Numbered from the stretch's first letter, positions 34,284 through 45,408 are shown. The stretch: 64,000 bases of DNA from Schizochytrium sp. TIO01 (GCA_004764695.1 SMSO01000031.1:3085048-3149047); one strand, 5' to 3'. The notes: generated by a model from the sequence alone, not told the origin. Translations and numbers: made by a program.

Positions 34284-35774
34284 GTAACATTTTTCAGTAC
34301 ATAAGAAATTGTGATGGTATCTCCAGACTATTTTTTCTGTTTTCTTGCTTGTTGATAGCGCTGTATTTGAAGCTAATTAATACAAATGCCTCATGCCTTG
34401 AAAACCTATTCGCCTTAGCTTTTGTATCTGTTCAAACTTTAGTGAAACCTATTCAATAAATTTATAATTAGGTTCTGAAACATCAGTAGTGCAAAATTTA
34501 CCGCCGTTTCTATTTTCAAGACTGCGCTGTTCAGTAGAAAGCTTACTGGTATTCAAACTATATCGAGTGCAATTATGTGCATTTATCTAGATTCAATATC
34601 TATATCTCACAGGGATGCACTGATTCGCAAATCCTAAAATGAGTATAACGACGTCTATTTGTCGAGCAGCAAGCTTGCCCCTATGCGAAAACTGGTGCAG
34701 GTGATGAGGGGGTTAAAGCGATGCAGAAGACATAATAAAGTTGATCTATGCTTCTAGGTAGAGAAGAATCTGATAATGTATACTACTGTACATCCAAGTT
34801 TATTTTTATTGAACGTGCAGCACTTTGGGTTAGCTTATCAACGCCAATGTGGGCCATGTTTATTTAATCATGGAGGTCCTATCTCATTTAAATAAAATGT
34901 ATCAAGGAGAAGTAAAAAACAATGACTTTAGCTCACAATACTGTCAATCAAGGTGAATCTTTTGAGTTGAGAAAGGGGGAGGGACGAAGAGGGATGGAAG
35001 AGGAAGGAGATAGTGCCTAATTATACAGATCAGCTAGGCTCATAATGAAGAAACCCATCTAATGTATAATCATTTTCTAACATGACAAAAGAAACCAAGA
35101 TCTTCAAATTAAGATTAAGCTGACAAGAAGGATATCTGTAAAAAGTATTGTATATCAGCCTACAGACGCTGCTTTTTCGATATAGTTTAACTAGTTCCAG
35201 AATTCCTTCGCAGGATCAAGTTATAGCAAGGCCAAGCATCAAAACTAGAGCACACCAAGACCTTTCTAGCTAGGTGTCTGTAATTTTAATTTCCATACAA
35301 GAGCTATTTCTACAGCCAACGCATGCATAGTGGATAGGCACTATGTATCGGTCGACCGCCAAAATGAGTGAGCAGAAAAGAAGCATGAGCAGAACATCAA
35401 TTAAATCGAAGATCTATCCAGAATAAACATCGAAGCCTGCGTCCACGGACGCGAGTAGCTGGCGTCAGGCGTGATAGAAGTGGCCCGTGCCTCTGTATGT
35501 TAGTTGTTGCACTCCGTGGATGGGGCTCCGTCGTTGTCGCTGACACAGGAGCTGAGAAAAGGAATAAAGTGATTAAGAGCGATACAGCGATCCCGCGCCA
35601 GTACCTTTTGAATTTGAAGTTGAATTTTTTTGCTGGTTGTAGTCGGAGCGTTATATCTTTTGCGCTGCCTCAGGGATCTCTCACGTTGTCGCTCCTCGAG
35701 TCCAAGGTAGAGACACTAATCATCGCGATGGAGGTCAAGATCAGACAGGGCAGCGAGCGATCAGCCTCGCTCGC
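34284..35774. other. Convergent intergenic region
   Basis: This 1.5 kb AT-rich interval contains an AATAAA near 34454 that could be the protease polyadenylation signal. I see no coding region or repeat worth calling. Confidence 0.5.
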
Positions 35775-36005
35775 TTAAACGGCAAGGCGGTGGCCAGACT
35801 GGTTCATGACGACGACAGAGGCGACGAAGAACACAGCGTTCTTGAGGAGCTTGATGTTGTTGGCACGCTCCTCGCCGTCGCCGAAGTAGTCCTTCATGAG
35901 GCGCTTGTAGTTGTAGCTGATGAGCTCACCGACAGTGGCGTTCTCATCGGGCACCTCAATGATGTCCACGGTGCTCTCCTTGGCGACGTCGTTGAAGAGA
36001 AACAT
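35775..36005 (-). CDS. Small tail-anchored protein, TOM5-like
   Basis: From the ATG at 36005 the product has 76 residues. An in-frame ATG at 36050 would add 15. The C-terminal part, NNIKLLKNAVFFVASVVVMN followed by QSGHRLAV, forms a single membrane helix with flanking basic residues. The N-terminal part is acidic (VDIIEVPDENATVGEL) and ends in an amphipathic KRLMKDYFGDGEERA. The layout, size and LLK-x-A...A-x-V-x-x-M pattern resemble plant-type TOM5, a small subunit of the mitochondrial outer-membrane translocase. Similarity is short, so other tail-anchored mitochondrial proteins cannot be excluded. The later start is preferred because it has A at -3 and removes a leader with no visible role. 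Confidence 0.55.
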   Translation of the reverse strand: MFLFNDVAKESTVDIIEVPDENATVGELISYNYKRLMKDYFGDGEERANNIKLLKNAVFFVASVVVMNQSGHRLAV

Positions 36006-36821
36006 CTTGCTACTTGGTACGGAACGATTTACAAGGAACTCTCTGCGCACGCAAATCCAATCGCGTTTGATTGATCGCAGCTTCTCCTTACTATTCCCCT
36101 CTTTCTGCCTGCTTTTCTCTGTTTCTCTCCTTTTATTATTACTTCTTCTATTCCTCCTATTCTGCTATACTTCTATTATACCGAGACCAGTTCAAGTCAA
36201 GTAAAGCCTCCTATAACCCATTGTAGAGCAATTTACAAATCAAGCAAACTTTCTCAATCAACTTCAATCAACTTCAATTTCTTTTTACTCTTGTTCTTCT
36301 TGAGCCTTCTTGGCCATTTCCATCCAGCCACTCACAAAATTTACCCGATACCTCCGAAGCACCTTGAAGTCAGCAATAATAATAGAGCTCATAGGAGAGT
36401 GTTAGACATATACGGAGGAACTTTGGTTTTGCCGAAACTCCGTGTCTGGCATACTTGAAAGCACTAAGAATAAAGGCGGGATCTGGGATTCCAAGGATTG
36501 GTATAACAAATGCAGTGCAATGAAGCTGGGATAGACAGAGGTCTGGATGAAAAATGCACAGGGTGTGAATCTAGAATCTCACAATAGCTTATTTGAAGTC
36601 AGCGTTGGATTTGCTCAAAGACGCATATGACAATTGGGAATGTTACGCGACGTGAACTGTATATCCCATAAGGTATCTATCTGACTCGATGATACTTTGC
36701 GTTTGGAGAAAAACTAAGGAAGATGTGAAATTGATCATCGTAATTTTTAAGTTGGTCTTTTATACAGGGGGGTTTGGGAGTAGATTTACCTCCTTTGGAG
36801 GAGGAATTGACGGACTGTTGC
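36006..36821. other. Intergenic region
   Basis: About 800 AT-rich bases with a pyrimidine-rich stretch (36075-36180) directly upstream of the TOM5-like start, which may be its 5' UTR or promoter. Nothing else is visible. Confidence 0.5.
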
Positions 36822-37234
36822 TTAGAGAACCTCGGAAAACTGGAGTCGCTTCTCCACGGTGCGAATGCAAGAAGCAGGCACGTTGACAGCATCTATAAAA
36901 TTAAAAACAAGCATTCAAGCAATAGCAAAGTAGACATTAGTAAACCGCATAATCTCAGGTTCGTGAGGCTCGTAAGAGCATCGTATCTTAAGTAATACTT
37001 ACCGTCGTGAAAGACAATGTGTTGTCCACTAGCAGTAACAAACGGGGTGAATTTGGGCTTCACGAGGCCAGAGCTCGCGCTTTGAGAACCACGGGGGTTA
37101 AGGGAAGATGTCTTGAGACGAGGCGGAGTTAAGCTGTACCCGTTTGGGTTCCTTTGCTTAGCCTCGAGTGCAATACGACCGATGCGGCTCTGGAGCTCAT
37201 CCGACATTGAAGCAGACGGTTCGATTCCTTCCAT
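36822..37234 (-). CDS. Uncharacterised two-exon small protein (about 100 aa)
   Basis: Exon 1 is 37234-37003, starting with MEGIEPSASMSDELQ. It ends in GACG followed by a strong GTAAGT donor at 37002. The acceptor TTTTATAG ends at 36893, giving an intron of 110 nt (36893-37002). Exon 2 is 36892-36822 and ends at TAA. The join is phase 1 and gives a continuous product of 100 residues. The N-terminal half has a short amphipathic segment (DELQSRIGRIALEAKQR). The middle is basic and Ser/Pro-rich, then comes VKPKFTPFVTASGQHIVFHD and a basic tail. No signal peptide or membrane helix. I do not recognise the family. The donor, acceptor and uninterrupted frame together make this a credible gene, but expression is not shown. 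Confidence 0.5.
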
Positions 37235-38328
37235 GATGGCTTGGATATTGAAGTGACTTGACTTAATTTGACTGAAGTGTCCTGATGCACCTGAAGCAAA
37301 ACGATGCTGCCTCAGCAAGCTCGACTGCCTTTACTTCAACGAAGCCAGTATGTCCGAGCTCTAGATACTCCAGCAGCAGCACACGGCAAGGCTCGCAACT
37401 CAATTACTCACAAGCCGTCGAGCAGACAGGCTTCACCGCGCTCACAGGTGAGCAGACGGTCGAGTTGCACTGCAGCAGGCCCTGAAGGAAGAAACTTGTG
37501 GTGGACAAGGACTCCGGAACTTTAGAGGTTTGCTTGGTCGCAAGCTCTGACAGATTCAGGCTAGCCCATCGCAGCCGTTTCACAGAGTTGGCATGGTACG
37601 CACCTGTCCTATGTGTTTTCCCTAGCTACTTGTAAATCCTCTTATATGCGCATCATCGTCCCAAATAATCGAGAAGAAAAGATTCGTATCTCAAGGTTTA
37701 TAGTGTTGGAGGCCACCACCATGCTTGATGTAAACCTCAAGATCCTACACACATGATTTCGCAGATACGCTACGTGTTGTACGGGGTCAGGAAAGGCGAT
37801 GCTATAGGGCGAAGAGAACTTTCAACTTGGCAAGTTTATGGTATGGTATGTAAAACAGCTGGAATTGAGGGATGTGCTGGCTATTTAGATATTCTCAGCT
37901 TCGTCTCTCCAAGCGCACCAGTAACGATGGCAGTTTGCATTTGATAAAGCATATTCGATAGGGTCTGCCTTTAGAATCCGCAAGTGCACATGATTTTTCG
38001 GATATTATCAGAAACTACAGATGCAGTGAATTCATTTGATGCTGCTTTAGAAGTATTTGCTTTAGGTTGTGAGATGTGCAACAATCAGTTGAAACAAACG
38101 ACTGCTTGAAGACCTTACTGTGCCTGGGAAGATCAACGAAATCAAGATAACCTACATTTTTTCTACTTGGTGTTTTACTTGACGTTGTTCTAAAAACGGC
38201 CTAATATAGGTCCTTATTTTCACTTCTGGGAAAAAGTATGGGTCCGTTGATGCCAGGTGATTCACTCTCGTTGCAAACAGTAGAAACCTATCTCTTCTTT
38301 TGCGCTTAGAGCACAAGGAGCAAACGTG
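37235..38328. other. Divergent intergenic region
   Basis: About 1.1 kb between the small two-exon gene and the cyclophilin gene. A 63-codon plus-strand ORF at 37753-37944 has no recognisable similarity and is not called. No repeat or RNA gene is visible. Confidence 0.5.
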
Positions 38329-39146
38329 ATGTTTGCAGAGAGTCTTTTGCGATCCCCCAAGGCAAACTTGGCGCCGCCTTCTAACCCACGTGTGTTCATG
38401 GACATTCGGATTGGGGATGTTCCGGTGGGGCAAATCGTTTTTGAGGTACGTCTCATCCAATCCAGGCGAGGATGACTATAATTTGCAAGGGCGACAGCTT
38501 CGATGTCTAACTGCACTATAATTTTGTATGCGATTCTTTGTGCGTTGGCACCACAAGCTTCGAACACTAATGATACCAACCTTTGTTGACGTGAGTAGCT
38601 TCGGAGAGATTTAGCAACAATTACCTGCGAAAATTTTGTGAAGTTATGTACAGGGGAAATGGGTCTCTCTGAGTCCGGGTTCGAGCTTTCTTACAAGGGC
38701 TGGTAAGTGCTGCACAAAGCTTTAATATGCCATGTGAGATCCATAAGAGTCATGAGAAACTCGGAAAACTAATGAAAATGGCAAAAAGTAGTGACTTTCA
38801 TCGTATCGTTCCTAATGAGGTTTGCCAATGTGGAGATTTTACGAAGAGGGATGGCACGGGAGGGGAGTCTGCATTCGGAAAGAACTTTGCAGATGAAACA
38901 TATGCGCTTACGCATGCAGGGCCAGGTGTTCTCTCTATGGTCAACTCAGGACCAGACTCGAATCGGAGCCAGTTCTTCGTTACATTCGCACGGATGCCAA
39001 GTCTGGATAACCAGCATGTTGTTTTTGGATATATCGTTGAGGGGATGGACATCTTACGGCGTATTGAGGGCTGTGGTACAGCAAGTGGTAAGCCAAAGCA
39101 AAGCGTCACAATTAGTGACTGTGGTGTTGTACAGAAATCTTTTTGA
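38329..39146 (+). CDS. Divergent cyclophilin-type peptidyl-prolyl isomerase, three exons
   Basis: Exons are 38329-38445, 38599-38702 and 38792-39146, giving 191 residues. Intron 1 (38446-38598, GTACGT...GTAG) and intron 2 (38703-38791, GTAAGT...GTAG) both contain CTAAT branch-point-like sites 20-30 nt before the acceptor. Exon 1 encodes NPRVFMDIRIGDVPVGQIVFE, the cyclophilin N-terminal strand pair. Exon 2 encodes CENFVKLCTGEMG. Exon 3 begins with the DFHRIVPNEVCQCGDF active-site block. The catalytic Arg of FHR is present. However, the hydrophobic residue equivalent to human CypA Phe60 is Glu and the position equivalent to Trp121 is Ser (MPSLDNQHVVFG). Substitution at the Trp121 position usually lowers cyclosporin binding, and Glu in the substrate pocket suggests weak or altered isomerase activity. 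No signal peptide; probably cytosolic or nuclear. Confidence 0.9.
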
Positions 39147-39723
39147 AGAAATTATCAATCGAAAAAATGTAAAGGGTAGTAGTAGAACCTAGGAGAGTCT
39201 TGGTAACCGACTGGGAGACTAAGCGAGCGCCAAAGTTCACTTGGCTGTCGGTCAGCAAGCAGTCTATCCAGGTGAACTTGGAATGCCTGGTTTTCTTCTA
39301 TACGTTGAGACTCTGGTTGAAGTACAGGAGGCCTGGAATAACTGTCTGTACATGTGATGCACAGTTTTTTTAATGCATTTCAAGACAAGCATGTACTGCG
39401 AAGTAGGCCTAGAAATTTTATGTAGATTACCAGCAGATTTCCCCAACGAGTGTAAACGAAGAGCTGTAGAAGAGGCAAGCATAAGTAGGAGAGCACGAAA
39501 TCAACCTATTCCCATTAGCAGAACATACCGGTGCTACTTCTGCAGATGTCATAGCTTAAGATCTCACCATGGTAGCTTAGAACACAACGATGTACCTGAT
39601 CTTTAAGTTATGAAGATCATTACCCATGTCAGATATGACGAAAAATCGATGTTGATTTGGGTGTTGTAGATGGTACTGAACAAGAAGTGGTCATTGTGAT
39701 TGAAGTCTCGTCCAAAGCCGTGC
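39147..39723. other. Convergent intergenic region
   Basis: About 580 bases between the cyclophilin and HIG1-like stop codons. Only short shadow ORFs are present and nothing distinctive is visible. Confidence 0.5.
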
Positions 39724-40011
39724 TCACTTGCTCTCGGTCTGGGCGGCAGTAGGGAGGTTGCCTTGGTATCCGGAGTCATCGAAGTCCTTCTTGTTTTGTG
39801 CACTGAGGTAAGCTCCGTAGGCGAGGGCCCCGAGCGTGGCGCCTTGAGCGAGCACACGGGCGCGCATCATCCTCTGGGAAAGCACCTTGTTGCCGTTCTT
39901 AAAGCTCACCACACCACCGATGAGCACGCCAGCCGTCACCAAGCAGCCAAGAGGCACGAGCGGCTCGGCGTAGAGCTTGGAAACAATCTTGTCACGAGAT
40001 CCCTGGTCCAT
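39724..40011 (-). CDS. HIG1 domain protein (HIGD/RCF1-like, mitochondrial)
   Basis: A 95-residue protein with the HIG_1_N pattern throughout: KLYAEPLVPLGCLVTAGVLI forms the first membrane helix, GGVVSFKNGNKVLSQRMMRA the matrix-side loop with the characteristic basic MRAR, and RVLAQGATLGALAYGAYL the second helix. A hydrophilic tail follows. Members of this family sit in the mitochondrial inner membrane and modulate assembly or activity of cytochrome c oxidase and respiratory supercomplexes. The length fits short HIGD1-type proteins rather than the longer fungal Rcf1. Single exon; start at the only suitable ATG. The TOM5-like gene lies 4 kb away, but no functional linkage is implied. Confidence 0.92.
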   Translation of the reverse strand: MDQGSRDKIVSKLYAEPLVPLGCLVTAGVLIGGVVSFKNGNKVLSQRMMRARVLAQGATLGALAYGAYLSAQNKKDFDDSGYQGNLPTAAQTESK

Positions 40012-40678
40012 GGTTGCTGAAAGCGAGAGCTGCAGAGGTCAAGCTAGTCGATCGGTATATTGATTTCGATTTGATTCTCCGCGATGGTTGAAGACTGTTT
40101 CTTTCTTTGCCTCAGTAGTCGTGATAGCTGACTATGCAACTCTACCGTAGACAATCTATAGTAATCAAAGTCCCTCTTCCTCTGCTTATTCCTCTCTGTA
40201 GAGTTAAACTAAGTTTCTTCAAGTTCACTTTATAAGAGATCAATCAACAAAACTTGAGCAGGAAATATTCTTTCTATTAAAAGTGAAAGCTCATCAACTT
40301 AAATTAAAGAAGTACGCCGCTTAAAGATGAAGCGAAGCATTCATCTCCAGTTGGATGAGCGAATTCAACTTACATCCCTTGTTGTAAGATGCTGCTTTGG
40401 GTAGCTCTCGGCCGCCCTTGCCATCGTCAACGCTCCCTCTGCCAAACGTCAGCGGCTGGGACTGCCTGGGGCTGGCCAGTGCAGTTGAACAGCCGTCGAG
40501 TGTTAGGACTTGCGGCGCGGTGTATCTAATTCATTGCATTGCTCTGCTCTGTCTGTCTCTGATCTGATGGAAAGTTTTTTTTTACACAGAGAGAGAGAAA
40601 GAAAAAAGAGAAAATAAAAAGAGAAAGAGAAAAGCGAAAGAAGCAGAGAAAAGAAAAGAGCAAAACATTGATTGCGAG

Positions 40679-40788
40679 TTAGTTAGTTAGTTAGTTAGTG
40701 AATTATTCACTTAGTTAGTTATTTACTTAGTTAGTTATTTACTTAGTTAGTTATTTACTTAGTTAGTTAGTTATTTAGTTAATTAGTT
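40679..40788. repeat. TAGT/TTAC-type tetranucleotide array
   Basis: About 110 bases of TTAG repeats interspersed with a higher-order unit of roughly 16-20 bases (TTAGTTAGTTATTTACTTAG) repeated about three times, so the array has both a simple and a higher-order period. Confidence 0.85.
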
Positions 40789-40982
40789 CGCTGATTGAGA
40801 ATAGTTGATTTCCACCAATCTCGCTCTGCGCAAACCAAAGCGTGTGGCAAAAGTCCGCAGAGAAGCACTAAAGCAAGCCCGCATCGGGGCTGGTCCAGCG
40901 GGAGTCCAAGGCCTGTTGCGTGTGCGAGAGATCGAAGTTGCCACGGCCTTTAGGCCTCCGAAGAACCGGAGATCTAGCCTCT

Positions 40983-41013
40983 CATTCATTCATTCATTCA
41001 TTCATTCATTCAT
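40983..41013. repeat. (CATT)n microsatellite
   Basis: About seven uninterrupted copies of ATTC, followed by a short GTAT/ATAC-rich region at 41035-41060. Confidence 0.9.
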
Positions 41014-41326
41014 CATTGTACAATGTAGAGATGCATATATGTATGTATATACATACATAAATATATAAAAACTAGAAAACCCTCTTTTGACCAACAACAT
41101 CGATCGATCAATCGATTCACGACCAAGACAGATGAGCGAATGAATAGTGAGTGCCTAAACCCAAAGCAAGCAAGCTGTCCCTCGACGAGAGCAATGCGGC
41201 GGAGCAGCCGGGTGCGCGGGTCTCCTGGCTCAGAGCCGGCACTCGTTGCTTGCGCTGCTTTTCCCACTCGGAGGTCGAGAACTCGGACTTTTCAGGCACG
41301 AGGATCCATCCTTTCGGCGCTATACT

Positions 41327-41469
41327 TTACTTTGATTTGATTTGCTTTGCTTTGATTTGCTTTGCTTTGATTTGCTTTGCTTTGATTTGCTTTGCTTTGA
41401 TTTGATTTGATTTGCTTTGCTTTGCTTTGATTTGCTTTGATTTGCTCTGATTTGCTGTGATTTGCTTTC
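41327..41469. repeat. Pentanucleotide array of TTTGA/TTTGC units
   Basis: About 28 units of the pentamer TTTGA or TTTGC in a non-random order that gives a 15-base super-period (TTTGATTTGCTTTGC) in its first half. Both strands appear as long open frames only because of this repeat. Confidence 0.9.
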
Positions 41470-41914
41470 TTTCTTAGAGTCCTTCGAGACACTCATGTAT
41501 GTAAGGAGGGCCTCGACCCACTCAGTCAGTGTCCAGGCCATCTCCTTTTCCCCGTCGCTCGTACGATCAAAGTTTAGCCGTATCATTTCCATTTTGGCCT
41601 TGACTTTGCGGTTTGTTACTTTCGTTTCTAGTTTCTATGAAACTAATATGTGCTATGCAACTAACTATCTAGGACAACTCTCATGCCGAAATGATGACCT
41701 GACTAACCATTACTAAGTATAGGGCCAATATAAGAACTTTCTAAACTATCAGGGTTTTCATCATCAGGTAAGAGACTTTTTTTTATCAGATACAATAGGG
41801 TTCGTTATAGGGAGATAGACCGTCGAGCAAAAGAGGACGAGCAAGGCAACGAAGTCCCTACAGAGGCACGCAGGTTCGCCGGCCGCTGTCCATTCTACCC
41901 ACGACTGTGATGAC

Positions 41915-41924
41915 TATAAAAAAG
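41915..41924 (+). promoter_or_regulatory. TATA-box-like element
   Basis: TATAAAAAAG lies 173 bases before the ATG of the Crinkler/RHS-type gene, with T-rich DNA downstream. It is the clearest TATA-like element near a start codon that I noticed. A promoter role is inferred. Confidence 0.35.
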
Positions 41925-42087
41925 AAAGGCGTGGAATCTGGGTGTTTCAATATATTTGGCCTCACACACCCCTAGCGCCGAACGTTCCGAGACAAGTTTC
42001 CCTCGTTCGATTCAAAGGATGTAAGCTAGCAAGCAAGTCCCAAACTGAGAGCGCCTAGGAATACACAGAACGAGCAAACTGGCAAGG

Positions 42088-44903
42088 ATGGCGGATGGCG
42101 CAGCAAGCCAGACGTGGGCTTCTCCACTTCACGATGTCCTCGCCCGCTATGAGAATGCGGAAAGGACCGTGGGAGAACTAAACAAAAAGATCAAGAAGCT
42201 CTATGATTCACTACTCAAGACGGAAGGCATCAGCGAAGAAATAGCCACGCGCTATGAGGAATCCATTGAGCAGGCTGAGCAGCAGCTGAAAGAGGCACGA
42301 GATCAACATAGCTTTTATAAGGTGATGTCACCGATCTCCAATGCCCTGGATACTACATATCGGCAAATCATAACCGACCGGAAGGTATTTCTCGATCCCG
42401 TGGAAGTCTTCGAGCCAAAAGGCACATTCAAGGAACTTCTCCGTCCCGAAGCCAAGGTTCCGCGAAATCTCGCCTCCAGTCGCACACTCCCTGATTTCCT
42501 TACTCATGGTCTTGAGGAGCGTTTTAGTAACGGTACCCCACTCTTTCAAGATATTGTTGATGGTCGCCACGAATCACCTGTGGGATTTTACGGCACCTCG
42601 GGTGCTGGAAAGACAAGATCAATTTTTGAGATTTTTGCGAGAAGCTATGGACTGTATTTCGTCGCCGCTGATGCCCGTACGCTCAATCCAGGCAGCTCCG
42701 ATGTCGAAGTCATTTACAACACACTGGAAAGATTTGTCGAAAAATCTACACAGGTGGAAAATAATAAGATTCTAAGCGTCTACATAAACGAATTGATACT
42801 CTGCCGACTTCTAGTTTTCTGCGCACTTCGACACGCCCTCAATAGTCTCGGAAAAGAACTTACCTGTGAGCTATGGCTTCGCGTACAGCTTGCGCCAATA
42901 CACTACTTCGGACATGATGTCTTTACATCACTCCTCTATAAGTTTGTTTACAGATATTCATTAGGGGTTGGCGGAGTCATTAAATTGAGTGAAAGTATGA
43001 CTCATTTAGAGCCCTGCTTAGACCTCGTCTGGCAAAACACCCATCGCTCGATAGGTACTATCAAGTTTAATGTGGCCATGGACGAAGCAAATGTACTAGC
43101 AAGAAAATTTATGGGCTATTTTGTCTCCTCTGAAGACCAAGGGCAGGGACGATCTTTACTGTCACCATTTTTCAAAACGCTCAGGGAGATAGTACGTGAA
43201 CGCAAACTCATATATCACCCCATTTTTTCCGGTACGGGTTTCTCGATCGCCCACATAATAACACAACTTTCCAGTGCGACTGGAAAAGTGTCCCTCAACG
43301 ACACCTTGCATTACGATTTTAAGTCACTAGACAAGGATGGCGTTAAAGCCTATCTTGAAAGTATTCTGGACTTGAGCCAATTAGATAAGAACATTCTTGA
43401 GTATACGTGCAGGTGGCTTACAGGAAGACCCAGGTGGACAGTTGCATTCATAGATCTCCTGTTGGAACGAGTTTATGCTGAGAATACCGACCTCAACACG
43501 ATGTTCCTCGAGCATATACGACGCTTCGTCACCTTCATGACACAACCGAACGCATTCAGTACTGCATCAACGAATGAACGTGAATCAAGATTATTCTGGC
43601 GCTATGGAGCAAGCTCCACCGCACGGCATACAATCGAGTGGTTCAAAGCCGATACGAATGCCGATAGACTCAACAAAATCAAAGAGGCACTCGTGATGCA
43701 TCTCTTCACAGATCAATCCGCCCCATTATCGGGGGAATTTACGCCGGACCTGGTCAATGTAGGAATGTGCCAAGTCAGCACAGTGACTCATGGGCGGTCA
43801 CGAAGAACACCGTCGATATTCATGTCGCGTTTGAGGAACCTCTGATACTCGAGGCGGCACTACATAGCTTTCTTGAGGACAACTCCCTCCCCACGTTTGT
43901 TAAAGACGCAATTTTGACGCGTGAAAGGGACAATACCAAGCCTCCGGCAGTCTATATGGAGTATTATACCGTTCTATGTGCTTTCAAAAACATGGAGTCT
44001 ACGCTAGACAATGCAAAGTATGTCATTGGTGGGGAGGATGATGAAGACCCCCGTGAAAGGCCTTTTGAAGAACTTGAAATGCCCACAAGATCGTCATTTG
44101 GAAAATTGGTGCGGAATTGTAGCCAGGACCTTGAGGGGACGTTGGACTGGTTAGAAAACATGAACGAATTCTCCTCGTTGGGCTTGATGGATTTCGTCGA
44201 GCCCTTTTGTTACCCCTTTAACAATTTTGGTGCTGATGTGATAACGATGATGCATCGTACATCGGTGACGGATCTCACTAGCGATGAAGCTTTCGTCCCC
44301 GTCATGATACAGGTTAAACACCCCAACCCTACTGAAGACGCTACGAGCTTAAACGATCTGAATAGAAAGGCACTACTTAGTGTATTTCCGGAACTGGTTT
44401 TCAGGTCGAAGACCATGTCGGAGGCATATGAGTATAATGGGGCTAAATACAATCTCTTTCACTGGGGCGTCTACAATAAGAAAACATTAGAAAAAATACT
44501 CGATAGATGTCAACAGTTCTTCCGAGTTAGCAAGCTGGACCTGAGCAAGGCCTCTGATCAGCGAAAGAATGAAGTTGAAGCTGAAAACCAATACATGTGT
44601 AATGGGAATGGTAAGGAGCTCTCATGCACTGAATTCCAAATGGATTTAGATTGGCAATCCCGCCGTCGTCCTGTGATAATGATGGTTTGTCAGACAGGAC
44701 CAGGGAGTGATTTTTTGACCTCTTTCTTGCGTCACCCAGGCCACGGCGACGCTGATCCAAGGCAAATTGCAATATCAGATCTTGATAACCTTAGTGAAAA
44801 CATCCAAGCTCTCGATTGCAGCAGCAATCGCTGTGAAGAGGGAATCCATGACATATTTTTGGCCATTGATGGTGTTCATGGTAAACTTACAGATATTTTT
44901 TGA
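42088..44903 (+). CDS. Crinkler/RHS-type P-loop NTPase plus PD-(D/E)xK-like nuclease, frame-broken
   Basis: Two overlapping frames, 42088-43845 and 43767-44903, encode consecutive parts of one protein. The first starts with a coiled coil (about residues 20-80). The NTPase domain has Walker A GTSGAGKTR near 168-176, Walker B VAMDEA near 328 and a sensor-like FSGTGFS near 384. The second frame carries EEPLILEAALHSFLE and then a nuclease-like core: NFGADVITM followed by VPVMIQVKH, matching the D...(E/Q)xK pattern of restriction-endonuclease-fold domains. This NTPase-REase pairing is known for Crinkler-RHS-type proteins, thought to derive from transposons. No N-terminal signal peptide or LxLFLAK-type motif is present. 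The switch falls at about 43770-43800 and corresponds to one missing (or two extra) bases. The gene may be inactive, or the break may be an assembly error. Confidence 0.82.
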
Positions 44904-45058
44904 GGGGACAATCAATTTATCGAATCTGTAAGAGAAGCGACGCAGTATAACAGAGTGGTTAGAAGAAGAAGAAGACGTTAAATTTAATTTGATAACTATT
45001 ACAATCATGAATCGAAATAAAGCTTGTTGTTTTCGTTAGAATACAAGTCAAATAATAA
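44904..45058. other. Short spacer after the Crinkler-like gene
   Basis: 155 AT-rich bases with a GAA run (44960-44976). No feature beyond a probable 3' UTR. Confidence 0.5.
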
Positions 45059-45405
45059 ATGACCTTCTTTGAGCAGCTTACTGGTACGAAACAGAAACAC
45101 TCCTTGGACCTTAGTGAGACTAGTTCCGTCGGGGAGGATTTCAGTGCATGGTCTGATTTTGGTGATGAGTTACATGTCGATGATAATGATCAAGTGAATG
45201 CAAATGTTGGTATGGCAGCGGCAGCGGCAGAAACAGTTTCAATTCAGATTGGGAAAATGGTGATCAATTAAATCCTCCACAGAATTTTGACCAGCATCCG
45301 ACATCAGGATCGTCTAAAATACGACGGGTAGATGATGATCAAACAGATCTTACGTGGTATTTTAAGCCACCACCAGGATCGTCCGATTTAGATTGGGAAG
45401 ATTGA
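45059..45405 (+). pseudogene. Small acidic Trp/Asp-rich ORF, frame-broken
   Basis: The first frame (45059-45271) encodes an acidic product with FSAWSDFGDEL and HVDDNDQVN. From about 45225 a different frame stays open to TGA at 45403-45405 and encodes similar acidic, Trp-containing sequence (NSDWENGDQLNPPQNF and GSSDLDWED). The switch occurs at the GCAGCG trinucleotide run near 45213-45228, a slippage-prone site. The shared DW/WSD motif style in both frames suggests one original protein of about 115 residues. No family is recognised. It could be a downstream companion or remnant linked to the Crinkler-like gene, or an unrelated small gene. Confidence 0.35.
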
Positions 45406-45408
45406 TTG

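Larger units (their letters stand above)
40012..42087. other. Repeat-rich intergenic region before the Crinkler-like gene
   Basis: This 2.1 kb interval holds at least three simple-sequence arrays (listed separately), a purine-rich tract at 40590-40670 and a TATA-like element at 41915. The reading frames here encode low-complexity translations of the repeats and are not genes. Confidence 0.6.

Noticed and set aside
38558-38618. Alternative cyclophilin splicing with an extra small exon and a 20-nt intron
   Set aside because: A single 153-nt intron ending at 38598 gives an exact-length alignment to the cyclophilin fold and places CTAAT as branch site; a 20-nt intron is implausible.
41292-41592. 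ORFs rich in Ser-Lys-Gln repeats
   Set aside because: Translations of the TTTGA/TTTGC array on the minus strand.
43760-43800. 20-nt GT-AG intron reconciling the two frames of the Crinkler-like gene
   Set aside because: All supported introns are 89 nt or longer, and removal would delete residues expected in the family; a one-base indel is simpler.
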